A stretch of 64,000 nt of DNA. It comes from Acetitomaculum ruminis DSM 5522 (GTDB lineage: Bacteria > Bacillota > Clostridia > Lachnospirales > Lachnospiraceae). Shown piece after piece: positions 16,060 through 24,638 of the stretch; the first letter of the stretch is position 1; the number at the start of each line of letters is the position of its first letter. The translations under genes and the position numbers were made by a program. The notes beneath the pieces were generated by a model. That model was not told the DNA's origin, searched no databases, and saw only the letters and a list, made by a program, of their open reading frames with translations. The stretch covers positions 124,001 through 188,000 of the forward strand of contig NZ_FOJY01000002.1 in the NCBI RefSeq assembly GCF_900112085.1. Direction: 5' to 3'.

Positions 16060-19000
16060 TTAAGTCTCATTTTGAAGTTCTTCTTCTATCAAATTAACAG
16101 AAACAAGTGTAGATACACCTTTTTCCTGCATTGTTATACCATAAAGCCTGTCAGCCGACGCCATAGTGCCTCGTCTATGGGTTATTACTATAAACTGCGT
16201 GTTATCAGACAGTTTATGAAGATAGGAAGCATATCTGTCAACGTTTGAATCATCCAATGCTGCTTCTATCTCATCTAAAAGACAAAACGGTGAAGGTTTA
16301 AGATTTTGTATTGCAAATAACAAAGCTATAGCAGATAAAGCCTTTTCTCCACCGGAAAGCTGCATCATATTTGATAATTTTTTTCCAGGTGGCTGTACAG
16401 AAATCTGAATTCCACTTTCTATAATATCATCATCGGACATTATTTCAAGGGTACCCCTTCCTCCGGCAAACAATTTTTTAAATACTCTGTCAAATTCATC
16501 ATTTATTTTTTTAAAATTTTCAGCAAACTGCTTTCTCATTCCTGCTTCAAGTTTGGAAATAACCTGTAAAAGCTCATTCTTTCCATCTATAAGGTCATTC
16601 TGCTGAGTTTTTAAAAAATCATATCTTTCGTGGATTTCCTTATATTCTTCAATTGCATTTACATTTACTTCTCCTAAAGCTTTTATTTTTTGCTTTATGT
16701 CCCCAAGAAGATTTTTAAGAACATTACTGTCCTCATAATTATTATCTTTAAATTCTAATGCGCTGTGATAAGTAAGCTGATACTCCTCCCAGATGTAGTT
16801 TGCAGTATCCTGCATTTTAATATTAAGATTTTCTTTTCTGTTATTTAACCTGAGTATTTCTTTATCCAGTCTATTCATATCCAAAGATAAGGATTCCCTG
16901 TTTTCAAAAAACTCATCGTTTTGAGAAGTTACCTGATGTTTGTTTTCTTCAAGTTCTTTAGCCCTTGCTATAAGTTCTTCTTTCTTATTTTCATTTTCTT
17001 TTATTATATTTTCGTATTCTTCTATTTCTTTGAGTTTTTCTTTGTAATTTTCTTCGTAAAGACTGGTATTACTTTCAAAAGACTCAATATCTGCCTTTAA
17101 ATCCTGAATTTCTTTTTCTACACGAGATAGATTTTCGGCAGCGTTTTCCTCTTTTTCCATTAATGAAAAATACTTGATATTATTTTTTGAAAAAGAATTA
17201 TTTAAACTGTCAAGCTTCTTTTTCTTTTCTTCAAAGTTTATTTCAAGCTCATCATTTTTCTGTCTTAAATCCTTGATTTTGTTTGAAAATTCTTCCATTT
17301 TAATATTTAAGGAATCACTTTCTTTGTTGTATTTTTCTACTAAAGATTCTATCTCTTCCATATCACTTTGGCGTTTTAATGCCATTTTTTCCATATCCTC
17401 TTTACGCTTTATTGCAGCATCAAGGTTAATCTTTGTAGTATTTAAATTCAAGTTTAAACTATGGTATTTTTCATTATTTTTCAGAAGATTGTATTTAATA
17501 TCTTCCTTTTCCTTGTTAAATGTTTCTATTTCATCATAAATGCCTTTAATTTTATCTTTGACCAAAAGTACTTTATCTTTTAATTCTCCAATTTCTCTTT
17601 TCCTACTAAGAAGATTAGAGTTATTTTTATAGGCTCCTCCTGTAAGTGAACCTCCAACACTTAAAAGATCACCCTCTAAAGTAACAATTTTAATGGAGTG
17701 GGAGTATTTTTTTGAAACAACAGTAGCATTATCTATGTTGTCCACAACCAGACATTTACCCAAAAGGTACTCAACTACACCTTTGTATTCTTCATTAAAA
17801 TTCACCAGTGAACCGGCATATCCTAATACACCTTTTTCGTTTAATACATCAGTGTTTTTGTTTATTTTTTTATTTTTATAATACTCTAAAGGTAAAAATG
17901 TTACTCTTCCGTATTTATTTTTCTTTAAAAATGCAATCATTGATTTAGCCGTAGCTTCATCTTTTGTAAGAATATTTCTTAAATTCCCTCCCAAAGCTGT
18001 TTCAATGGCTAATTCATACTTTTGATTTGCACTTATAATATCGGCAATAACTCCTAAGATTCCCGGATTATAACTTTTTTGCTCCATGACTTTTTTAACG
18101 CCCTCGGAGTAACCTTCGTATTTCTCGCTGACATTTTTTAAAAAATCATATCTTGCTTTTATTTTATGAAAATCCTGATTTAAAAGATCTATTTCTTCTC
18201 TTTTCTTATTGGTTTTTATTTTAATGTCATCATTTTTTTTATTAAGTTGATTTACAAGACTTTGCAAATCTTCTATTTCTTTTGATATTTCTTCTTTTTT
18301 ATTTTCTAAAAGACTAATCTCGCTGATGGCATTTTCTTTGTCGTTAATAATGCCTTCATTGCCTTTTTCAAGCTCTGTCTGACGTTTTTTCTCAGAGTCC
18401 AACAAAGTCTCAATCCTTTGCAATTCGACTCTAATATCCCCCATTTTGCTAAGATAATCCAAAACTTCTTGTTTATTGGAGCCTATCTTATCTGAAAGTT
18501 TCTTATTTTCCTCTTCTAAAACCGCTACTTCCTTATCAAAATTTTCCTTTTTCTTCAAGACAATAGCAAGTTCTTCTTTGGTATCTTCGTATATTTTCCG
18601 GTATTCTGAAAGATTTTTTTCTTTTTGTAATATTTTCGAATCAATATCTTCTTTTTGGTTTTTTGAAGATGATATTTTTTCCATTAGGGTATTTAACTGT
18701 TCTTTAAATACCTTGATTTCGCCTTCTTTTTTTTCTTTCTCAAGGTCGTAATTTTTTATCGCTTCCTGGTTAAAAGAAATCTCTTCCTCTGTTTTTTCCA
18801 ATTCTTTTTTCAACTCTTCATACTTTATTTTCAAAGAGTCATAAGCATCTTTTGCCTGGTTATAATCATTAGTTGTAATATCGAGATTTTTTTCTATAGC
18901 TCCAATTTGATTTTTTAACTGTTCCTCATCCAATAAAAACAAATTTATGTCATATTTTTTCTGTTCTTCTTTTAGAGCAAGAAATTCTCTGGCTTTTACA

Positions 19001-19626
19001 GACTGTTTTTCCAAAGGAATGACCTGTTTTTCAAGTTCAGAGACAATATCATTTATTCTTTCGAGATTTGCTTCTTCATCAGCCAGTTCTTTTAAAGCTT
19101 CAGTTTTTCTACGCTTAAACTTTACAATACCTGCTGCCTCATCAAATAATTCTCGTCTGTCTTCAGGACGTCCGTTGATGATTTTTTCAATTTGTCCCTG
19201 ACCAATAATGGAATATCCTTCTTTTCCTATTCCGGTATCATAAAAAAGCTCATTTACATCCTTAAGCCTGCAATGCGCCTTATTAATCATATATTCACTT
19301 TCTCCGGAACGATATACTCTTCTTGACACCGTAACCTCGGAATAATCCGTTTGAAGGACATGATCTGAATTATCAAAGGTAATGGCAACATAGGCAAATC
19401 CAACCGGTTTTCTGTTTTCTGTTCCTGCAAAGATGACATCCTGCATGGATGCACCTCTAAGCTGTTTTGCGCTCTGTTCTCCCAGAACCCATCTGACAGC
19501 ATCAGCAACATTACTTTTACCACTTCCATTTGGGCCGACTATAGCTGTGATACCCTCATGGAAATCAAAATGAAGTTTTGTCGCAAAGGATTTAAATCCC
19601 TGTACCTCTATACTTTTTAAATACAT
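16060..19626 (-). CDS. smc: Chromosome partition protein SMC
   Basis: ATPase of the condensin complex (with ScpA and ScpB) that compacts and segregates the chromosome. The 1188-residue protein has Walker A G-P-N-G-S-G-K-S-N at about 32-40, a first coiled coil (about 165-500), a hinge (about 510-670, with E-T-A-L-G-G-N-L-R near 541), a second coiled coil (about 675-1025), the ABC signature L-S-G-G-E-K-A near 1092 and Walker B L-L-D-E-I-E-A-A-L near 1118. It lies between rnc and ftsY, the standard Firmicutes order. Complete. Confidence 0.98.
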   Translation of the reverse strand: MYLKSIEVQGFKSFATKLHFDFHEGITAIVGPNGSGKSNVADAVRWVLGEQSAKQLRGASMQDVIFAGTENRKPVGFAYVAITFDNSDHVLQTDYSEVTVSRRVYRSGESEYMINKAHCRLKDVNELFYDTGIGKEGYSIIGQGQIEKIINGRPEDRRELFDEAAGIVKFKRRKTEALKELADEEANLERINDIVSELEKQVIPLEKQSVKAREFLALKEEQKKYDINLFLLDEEQLKNQIGAIEKNLDITTNDYNQAKDAYDSLKIKYEELKKELEKTEEEISFNQEAIKNYDLEKEKKEGEIKVFKEQLNTLMEKISSSKNQKEDIDSKILQKEKNLSEYRKIYEDTKEELAIVLKKKENFDKEVAVLEEENKKLSDKIGSNKQEVLDYLSKMGDIRVELQRIETLLDSEKKRQTELEKGNEGIINDKENAISEISLLENKKEEISKEIEDLQSLVNQLNKKNDDIKIKTNKKREEIDLLNQDFHKIKARYDFLKNVSEKYEGYSEGVKKVMEQKSYNPGILGVIADIISANQKYELAIETALGGNLRNILTKDEATAKSMIAFLKKNKYGRVTFLPLEYYKNKKINKNTDVLNEKGVLGYAGSLVNFNEEYKGVVEYLLGKCLVVDNIDNATVVSKKYSHSIKIVTLEGDLLSVGGSLTGGAYKNNSNLLSRKREIGELKDKVLLVKDKIKGIYDEIETFNKEKEDIKYNLLKNNEKYHSLNLNLNTTKINLDAAIKRKEDMEKMALKRQSDMEEIESLVEKYNKESDSLNIKMEEFSNKIKDLRQKNDELEINFEEKKKKLDSLNNSFSKNNIKYFSLMEKEENAAENLSRVEKEIQDLKADIESFESNTSLYEENYKEKLKEIEEYENIIKENENKKEELIARAKELEENKHQVTSQNDEFFENRESLSLDMNRLDKEILRLNNRKENLNIKMQDTANYIWEEYQLTYHSALEFKDNNYEDSNVLKNLLGDIKQKIKALGEVNVNAIEEYKEIHERYDFLKTQQNDLIDGKNELLQVISKLEAGMRKQFAENFKKINDEFDRVFKKLFAGGRGTLEIMSDDDIIESGIQISVQPPGKKLSNMMQLSGGEKALSAIALLFAIQNLKPSPFCLLDEIEAALDDSNVDRYASYLHKLSDNTQFIVITHRRGTMASADRLYGITMQEKGVSTLVSVNLIEEELQNET

Positions 19627-19667
19627 ATAAACCTCAATTTTCTAAATATTATACACGTTTTCTGACG

Positions 19668-19694
19668 CAAAGAAACCCACCACTAAGGTGGGAT
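19668..19694 (-). terminator. Hairpin between rnc and smc
   Basis: Six-bp GC-rich stem (19676-19681 with 19687-19692), extended by A-T pairs, followed by TTTCTTT on the minus strand. It may partly terminate transcription or set the end of rnc mRNA ahead of smc. Confidence 0.6.
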
Positions 19695-19698
19695 TTTC

Positions 19699-20376
19699 TT
19701 AATAATTCTTGGTCTTCATTAAAGCATTATAAGCAGCCTCTTGTTCGGCAGATTTCTTAGTCTTTCCAACACCTCGACCAATCTCACGACCTTCTAATTG
19801 AGCGCTTACTATGAAACGCTTGTCATGATCTGGTCCCTCTTCACCTATTAAAGCATACATCACTTCTTCATGATAATCACTTTGAACAATCTCCTGAAGA
19901 ATAGTCTTACTGTCGTAAAACAATTGTTTATCTTTAATATCAGTAAGTATAAATCGATTTATAAAACCAGAGGCTACGGAATAACCGCCATCAAGATATA
20001 AGGCTCCAATTAATGCTTCAACTGCATCAGAGATAATCGAATTTCTCTCTCTTCCGCCGGTAAGATCTTCACCTTTTCCCAGGAAAAGATACTTTCCAAG
20101 TTGAATATCTCTGGCTGATAATGCCAGAGTCTGCTCACAAACGATACTTGCTCGCATCTTTGTAAGATCACCTTCATGAAGTTTTGGATAATTGGTGAAA
20201 AGATACTCACTTGTAATTATTTCAAGCACTGCATCACCTAAAAATTCCAATCTTTCATTATTGGTAAACTTGCTAAGCCTGTGTTCATTTGCATATGAAC
20301 TATGCATCATAGCCTGTTTAAGCAGTTTGAAATCCTTAAAAGTATACCCAATTTTCTCTTCAAGTTCTTTCAACAT
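19699..20376 (-). CDS. rnc: Ribonuclease III
   Basis: Cuts double-stranded RNA, including rRNA precursors and SRP RNA. The catalytic signature N-N-E-R-L-E-F-L-G-D-A-V-L (about 39-51) and a C-terminal double-stranded-RNA-binding domain (about 153-225, with S-A-Q-L-E-G-R-E-I-G-R-G and K-K-S-A-E-Q-E-A-A) are present; 225 residues. The ATG at 20376 has no good Shine-Dalgarno sequence. The frame stays open 23 codons upstream, encoding a Lys-rich stretch like the extensions of other Firmicutes RNase III, and GAGG lies just ahead of in-frame ATA and ACG codons. The true start may therefore be a non-NTG codon near 20445. Part of plsX-acpP-rnc-smc-ftsY. Confidence 0.93.
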   Translation of the reverse strand: MLKELEEKIGYTFKDFKLLKQAMMHSSYANEHRLSKFTNNERLEFLGDAVLEIITSEYLFTNYPKLHEGDLTKMRASIVCEQTLALSARDIQLGKYLFLGKGEDLTGGRERNSIISDAVEALIGALYLDGGYSVASGFINRFILTDIKDKQLFYDSKTILQEIVQSDYHEEVMYALIGEEGPDHDKRFIVSAQLEGREIGRGVGKTKKSAEQEAAYNALMKTKNY

Positions 20377-20486
20377 TTCACTTGATACAATGGTTACAGC
20401 CTTTGTTTTTTTGTTTTTTCCAAAATCTTTCGCCTTATTCGTTATAATTACCTCACTCTCGTCTGAAAGTTTTCTGATTACGAAAA

Positions 20487-20723
20487 CTAGTCATCCACAC
20501 GTTTTTTAACAGCTTCTACTGCATCAGAAACCGTAACTATATTTTCTAACTCATCTGCACTAATCTCTCCGATTCCGAATTCATCTTCTATTTCTGTAAT
20601 AATCTGATATACATCCAAAGAATCAGCTCCAAGATCATCCACAAATGTAGTATCCATTGTTATCTCTTCTACATCAAAACTAAGCACTTCTGCAATTATT
20701 TTTCTTATTTTTTCAAATTCCAT
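20487..20723 (-). CDS. acpP: Acyl carrier protein
   Basis: A 78-residue acidic protein carrying fatty-acyl chains on phosphopantetheine. The attachment Ser is in D-L-G-A-D-S-L-D-V-Y-Q (about 31-41, normally D-S-L-D-x-V/x-E). GAGGT precedes the ATG. It lies between plsX and rnc as in Bacillus-type fatty-acid gene order, although no fabD/fabG follows plsX here. Confidence 0.97.
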   Translation of the reverse strand: MEFEKIRKIIAEVLSFDVEEITMDTTFVDDLGADSLDVYQIITEIEDEFGIGEISADELENIVTVSDAVEAVKKRVDD

Positions 20724-20771
20724 AATTCTTACCTCACTTCTTCAGAATATAAAATGCTCAAAATTAATATC

Positions 20772-21785
20772 TTACAATGCTTTATTCAGCAATAAACTCT
20801 GAATTTTCTCATTTGTACGCTGACTTACAAACTGTTCACATTGTAAAATCGAATTTTTTATTTCTTTTTTAGTAGAATTTCCATGACTTTTAACCACAAG
20901 CCCTTTAAGTCCAAGCAAAGGTGCGCCGCCGTAAGCAGATGAATCAAAAGTCTTTAGGGTGGTCTTAAGGGAATCCTTAACCAGCAAAGCTCCTATTTTG
21001 CTTTTAGTGTTCTTCATAAAACTTTCTTTTATTTTACCTAAAAACATGGAACCAAGACCTTCATAAAGCTTTAGAATTACATTTCCTACAAAGGCTTCGC
21101 ATACTATAACATCTGCATTCCCAAAGGGAATCTCCCTGGCCTCAATACTTCCGATAAAATTAATATCAGGAGAATTCTTAAGGATAGGAAATGTTTCCTT
21201 AACCAGCATATTTCCTTTTTCTTCTTCAGCGCCAATATTAACCAAAGCCACACTTGGATTTTTAACATTCATTATGTTTTCCATATATATGGAACCCATC
21301 TTGGCAAACTGTACTAGGTGGGAAGCTCTCGCGTCAACATTAGCACCACTGTCTAATAACAGTGATACCCCATTTGCCGTAGGAATAACAGCTGCAAAAG
21401 GTGCCCTTTCTATTCCTCTGATTCTTCCAACAACAATCTGACCGCCTACTAATACTGCGCCTGAACTTCCTGCGGAAACAAAGGCATCTGCCTGTCCTTT
21501 ACGAACCATTGTCATTCCCACAACTATGGAAGAATCCTTTTTTTGTCTGATAGACTTAACCGGTGGGTCATCTGTAGCGATAACTTCTCTGGCGTTCACC
21601 ACTTCAATTCTGTTTTTATCATATGTAAATTTTTCCAATTTAGGAATAATGACTTCTTCCTGACCAACAAGAAATACTTTAATATTATTACTCGTATTAA
21701 CAGCTTCAACCGCTCCCTGGATATTGGCATCAGGTGCATTGTCTCCGCCCATTGCATCCAAAGCGATTTTAATCATATCTTCCAT
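20772..21785 (-). CDS. plsX: Phosphate acyltransferase PlsX
   Basis: Makes acyl-phosphate from acyl-ACP for phospholipid synthesis (with PlsY). The N-terminus contains I-A-L-D-A-M-G-G-D-N-A-P, the hallmark of PlsX, and G-S-S-G-A-V-L-V-G-G near 108-117. I place the start at 21785 (M-E-D-M-I-K), 337 residues, because GGAGG lies 5 nt upstream; the frame extends four codons further through that site. First gene downstream of the promoter at 21872-21900. Confidence 0.96.
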   Translation of the reverse strand: MEDMIKIALDAMGGDNAPDANIQGAVEAVNTSNNIKVFLVGQEEVIIPKLEKFTYDKNRIEVVNAREVIATDDPPVKSIRQKKDSSIVVGMTMVRKGQADAFVSAGSSGAVLVGGQIVVGRIRGIERAPFAAVIPTANGVSLLLDSGANVDARASHLVQFAKMGSIYMENIMNVKNPSVALVNIGAEEEKGNMLVKETFPILKNSPDINFIGSIEAREIPFGNADVIVCEAFVGNVILKLYEGLGSMFLGKIKESFMKNTKSKIGALLVKDSLKTTLKTFDSSAYGGAPLLGLKGLVVKSHGNSTKKEIKNSILQCEQFVSQRTNEKIQSLLLNKAL

Positions 21786-21871
21786 GTTTTCCTCCAATTA
21801 AATGCATGTTATATGCACAAATCTATTACCAATCATGGTCTTTTAAACGAAAAATCTTTCACAATATTTTT

Positions 21872-21900
21872 ACTATACTATAATTAAAAATGTAAATCAA
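21872..21900 (-). promoter_or_regulatory. Promoter of the plsX-acpP-rnc-smc-ftsY cluster
   Basis: Minus strand TTGATT (21895-21900), 17-nt spacer, TATAGT (21872-21877), about 85 bp upstream of plsX and just after the arsR stop. No FapR-type operator was recognised. Confidence 0.75.
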
Positions 21901-21932
21901 TATTATTTGTTCATGAATTTACAAAGAAAATT

Positions 21933-22304
21933 CTACTCATTAATATGAGAAATCCCCTCGTTAAAGATTGTTTCTACATGGGAGTCCGCTAAAGAATAAT
22001 AAACAACTTTACCCTCTCTTCTGTTTTTTACGAGATTTGCCTGTTTTAATATTCTTAACTGATGTGAAATGGATGATTTTGACATACCCAAAATATACGC
22101 AATGTCACAAACACACAACTCATTATTAAATAAAACATTTAATATTTTAACTCTGGTAAAATCACTAAATATTTTGAAAACATCTGCTACATCCATTAAT
22201 TGCTCATCATCATACATTTCTGCTTTTGCCTTAATCACAGCATCTTCATGTATTATGTCACATTCACATTTTTCAATTTCTTTTTCCATATCTTTTCTCA
22301 CCAT
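21933..22304 (-). CDS. ArsR/SmtB-family metal-sensing repressor with CadC-like and SmtB-like sites
   Basis: A 123-residue winged-helix repressor. The recognition helix lies in M-S-K-S-S-I-S-H-Q-L-R (about 74-84). It combines two metal-site patterns known in this family: Cys13 and Cys15 with Cys64 and Cys66 (E-L-C-V-C-D), the CadC-type alpha3N site for soft metals such as Cd, Pb or Zn; and Asp107, His109, His120 and Glu123, which fit the alpha5 pattern D-x-H-x10-H-x2-E of SmtB/CzrA zinc sensors. A metal-sensing role is inference from these residues. No efflux pump or metallothionein is adjacent, so its target is probably elsewhere. Its own promoter was not clear. Confidence 0.9.
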   Translation of the reverse strand: MVRKDMEKEIEKCECDIIHEDAVIKAKAEMYDDEQLMDVADVFKIFSDFTRVKILNVLFNNELCVCDIAYILGMSKSSISHQLRILKQANLVKNRREGKVVYYSLADSHVETIFNEGISHINE

Positions 22305-22380
22305 TTTTCTTCCTATTGCTAAAGGAAGCTTTTATATTCTTTTTGCATGCTTTTTATAAAGCAGTTGATTTTTGCAGGCA

Positions 22381-22413
22381 CAAAAAAGGAATATTAGATG
22401 ACTCTAATACCCC
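22381..22413 (-). terminator. Intrinsic terminator after rpmF
   Basis: Inverted repeat 22388-22398 with 22403-22413 (4-nt loop, two G-U pairs on the minus strand), followed by six T on the minus strand. Separates yceD-rpmF from arsR. Confidence 0.8.
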
Positions 22414-22441
22414 TTATATTGTTTACCATTCTAGTCTTTAA

Positions 22442-22621
22442 TTAATCCTGAGCGATAATCTCTTTTTTATTATAAGATCCACAAGATTTACAAACTCTAT
22501 GTGGCATCATTAAAGCACCACACTTACTACATTTTACTAATGTAGGAGCAGTCATTTTCCAATTTGCTCTTCTTTTATCTCTTCTTGCTCTTGAAGTTTT
22601 ATTTTTTGGACATATAGACAT
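22442..22621 (-). CDS. rpmF: 50S ribosomal protein L32 (zinc-binding form)
   Basis: A 59-residue protein, too short for a typical frame-length cut-off. It starts M-S-I-C-P-K-N-K-T-S-R-A-R-R-D-K-R-R, then N-W-K, as L32 does, and carries two C-x-x-C pairs (Cys31/Cys34 and Cys44/Cys47), the zinc ribbon of the C+ form. GGAGG lies 7 nt before the ATG. It is 3 bp after yceD, the conserved yceD-rpmF pair. The C+ form is the one replaced under zinc limitation in bacteria that keep a C- paralogue; none is seen here. Confidence 0.97.
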   Translation of the reverse strand: MSICPKNKTSRARRDKRRANWKMTAPTLVKCSKCGALMMPHRVCKSCGSYNKKEIIAQD

Positions 22622-22624
22622 AGG

Positions 22625-23128
22625 TTACACCTCCTTAAAATTCTTAAATATATCCTGAATAACTGCCATTCTGGGATCTAAAACCCTGGTGTCACAGTCA
22701 CAGGTCTCTTTATTTCGATTAACTTTGCAAACAGGACATATTCCCTTGCAATCTTCCTTGCATAATATCTTTGCAGGCCAGTTAACGATTAACTCATTTA
22801 CGATAAGTGTATCAAGGTCCAAAACCTTTTCTTTAAGACAGAACTTCCAATCCTCCTCATTAATATCAATATCTTCATCAAATTCGATGAAGAATTCTTT
22901 ATCTACAGAAGTAAGACATCTGTCACAGGGAAACTCTATTGTAAGTTTTACTTTAAATGAAACACAAAAAACGTGAGAATTCTTGTGTTTTAATGTAAGC
23001 AGAAAATCTTCTTTTGAAACAATAGGAAAATCCCCCATTTTAAAGGAAACCTTAGCAATATCTACATGAGCATTCACAGTTTCATTGCGATTTTCCTGTG
23101 ATATTATATTTGATACATCAACTTGCAT
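22625..23128 (-). CDS. yceD: YceD/DUF177 family protein
   Basis: A 167-residue protein of the DUF177 family, which is almost always encoded directly upstream of rpmF and is linked to 23S rRNA accumulation in some organisms. It shows P-C-D-R-C-L near 75-80 and C-K-E-D-C-K-G-I-C-P-V-C near 122-133, the usual Cys-rich DUF177 motifs, plus an additional C-D-C-D close to the end that might bind metal. It is the first gene after a consensus promoter with a leader of about 108 nt. Confidence 0.93.
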   Translation of the reverse strand: MQVDVSNIISQENRNETVNAHVDIAKVSFKMGDFPIVSKEDFLLTLKHKNSHVFCVSFKVKLTIEFPCDRCLTSVDKEFFIEFDEDIDINEEDWKFCLKEKVLDLDTLIVNELIVNWPAKILCKEDCKGICPVCKVNRNKETCDCDTRVLDPRMAVIQDIFKNFKEV

Positions 23129-23242
23129 TATAATAATAACCTTTCCAAAAATCGAAACACAATGTATTACTAAGTTACAATTTAATATATCTTTCCTTAT
23201 ACATTAAAATGGCGAAAGCACTCAAACTTTCACACTTTTCCT

Positions 23243-23271
23243 ATTATAACTGCACTCTTTCTTTTTGTCAA
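23243..23271 (-). promoter_or_regulatory. Consensus promoter of yceD-rpmF
   Basis: Minus strand TTGACA (23266-23271), exactly 17-nt spacer, TATAAT (23243-23248). Both hexamers match the sigma-A consensus fully. Confidence 0.92.
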
Positions 23272-23315
23272 CAGTATAAAGTAAATAAACTTGACACTAA
23301 TCCTATGATTAATCA

Positions 23316-23350
23316 AGAAAAAAACGGATTCGAAATATATCGATATCCGT
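23316..23350 (-). terminator. Intrinsic terminator after ackA
   Basis: Stem of 23324-23329 with 23345-23350, extended inward by TCGA pairs, followed on the minus strand by a run of seven T. Ends the pta-ackA transcript. Confidence 0.8.
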
Positions 23351-23410
23351 CTTTTCTTAAAAACTTAATTTTAGCCTTTTATAATCAGATTCACTTTAAT
23401 GTTATTTCAA

Positions 23411-24607
23411 TTATTTTACAAGAGCAAGTGTTTCTCTAGCGATAGCAAGTTCTTCGTTTGTAGGGTATACATATACCTTAACAGCTGAATCATCTGTAGA
23501 AATCTGAGCAGCTACTCCTCTAGGTCCATTGTTCTTAGCATCATCAATCTTAACTCCAAGATATGAAAGACCTTCGCAAACTAACTTACGAACGGAAGCG
23601 TCATTTTCTCCAACTCCGGCTGTAAATGCTATAGCATCAACACCGTTCATAGCTGCTACATAAGCTCCGATATATTTGATTACACGATGACGATATGCAG
23701 CATTTGCTACAGCAGCTTTGTGATTTCCTTCTGCTTCAGCTTTTTCAACATCTCTAAAGTCGCTTGAAACTTCTGAAAGACCAAGGATTCCTGATTCTTT
23801 ATTTAAGATGTTTAATACTTCATCTACTGTTAATTTTTCATTATTTGCAAGGAACTGTACAACAGCAGGATCAACATCTCCACTTCTTGTACCCATAATA
23901 AGTCCTTCAAGAGGAGTAAGTCCCATTGATGTATCTACGCATTTTCCATCGATTGAAGCTGAAATGCTGGCACCGTTTCCAAGGTGGCATACAATAACTT
24001 TTCTATGTCCTTCTGGAAGGTTAGCAAATTTGATAATCTCTCCAGATACGAATTTATGGCTTGTTCCGTGGAAACCATAACGACGAATTCCATATTTTTC
24101 ATAATATTTATATGGGATTGCATAAAGATATGCTGACTCTTCCATACCCATTCCAAATGCTGTATCGAAAACTGCAACATTAGGTGTTCCAGGCATAGCT
24201 GCTTCGCATGCTTCGATACCCATAAGGTTTGCAGGATTATGAAGAGGTCCAAGTGGAATACAATCTTTGATAACTTTCTTAACGTCCTCATTAACAACGA
24301 TTGAATCACTATATACAGTGCCACCATGGAGAACTCTATGTCCAACAGCAGCAATTTCTTTTGTATCTGAGATTACACCCTTATCAGGATCTACTAATAC
24401 ATCCATAACCATTTTTACAGCTACTTCATGGTTAGGCATAGCTTTTTCTACAACATAATCATCTTTTCCCGGTACCTTATGTGTAAGTACAGAACCATCT
24501 ATTCCAATTCTTTCACAAAGACCTTTAGCTAATACTCCTTCGGTCTCCATATCTATAAGCTGATATTTAAGTGAAGAACTTCCACAATTAAGAACTAATA
24601 CTTTCAT
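23411..24607 (-). CDS. ackA: Acetate kinase
   Basis: Converts acetyl phosphate and ADP to acetate and ATP, the ATP-yielding end of acetate fermentation. The 398-residue protein has the N-terminal N-C-G-S-S-S-L-K-Y (about 7-15), V-G-H-R-V-L-H-G-G (about 87-95), D-T-A-F-G (about 147-151), F-H-G-T-S-H-K and the C-terminal F-T-A-G-V-G-E-N. It lies 31 bp after pta in one operon, with a terminator behind it. Confidence 0.98.
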   Translation of the reverse strand: MKVLVLNCGSSSLKYQLIDMETEGVLAKGLCERIGIDGSVLTHKVPGKDDYVVEKAMPNHEVAVKMVMDVLVDPDKGVISDTKEIAAVGHRVLHGGTVYSDSIVVNEDVKKVIKDCIPLGPLHNPANLMGIEACEAAMPGTPNVAVFDTAFGMGMEESAYLYAIPYKYYEKYGIRRYGFHGTSHKFVSGEIIKFANLPEGHRKVIVCHLGNGASISASIDGKCVDTSMGLTPLEGLIMGTRSGDVDPAVVQFLANNEKLTVDEVLNILNKESGILGLSEVSSDFRDVEKAEAEGNHKAAVANAAYRHRVIKYIGAYVAAMNGVDAIAFTAGVGENDASVRKLVCEGLSYLGVKIDDAKNNGPRGVAAQISTDDSAVKVYVYPTNEELAIARETLALVK

Positions 24608-24638
24608 CGTTCTATCTCCTTTTTTGTAAACTTTTATA

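Noticed and set aside
23209-23439. A 76-codon plus-strand frame between ackA and yceD
   Set aside because: It overlaps the consensus promoter of yceD and the ackA terminator, has no ribosome-binding site and resembles no protein.
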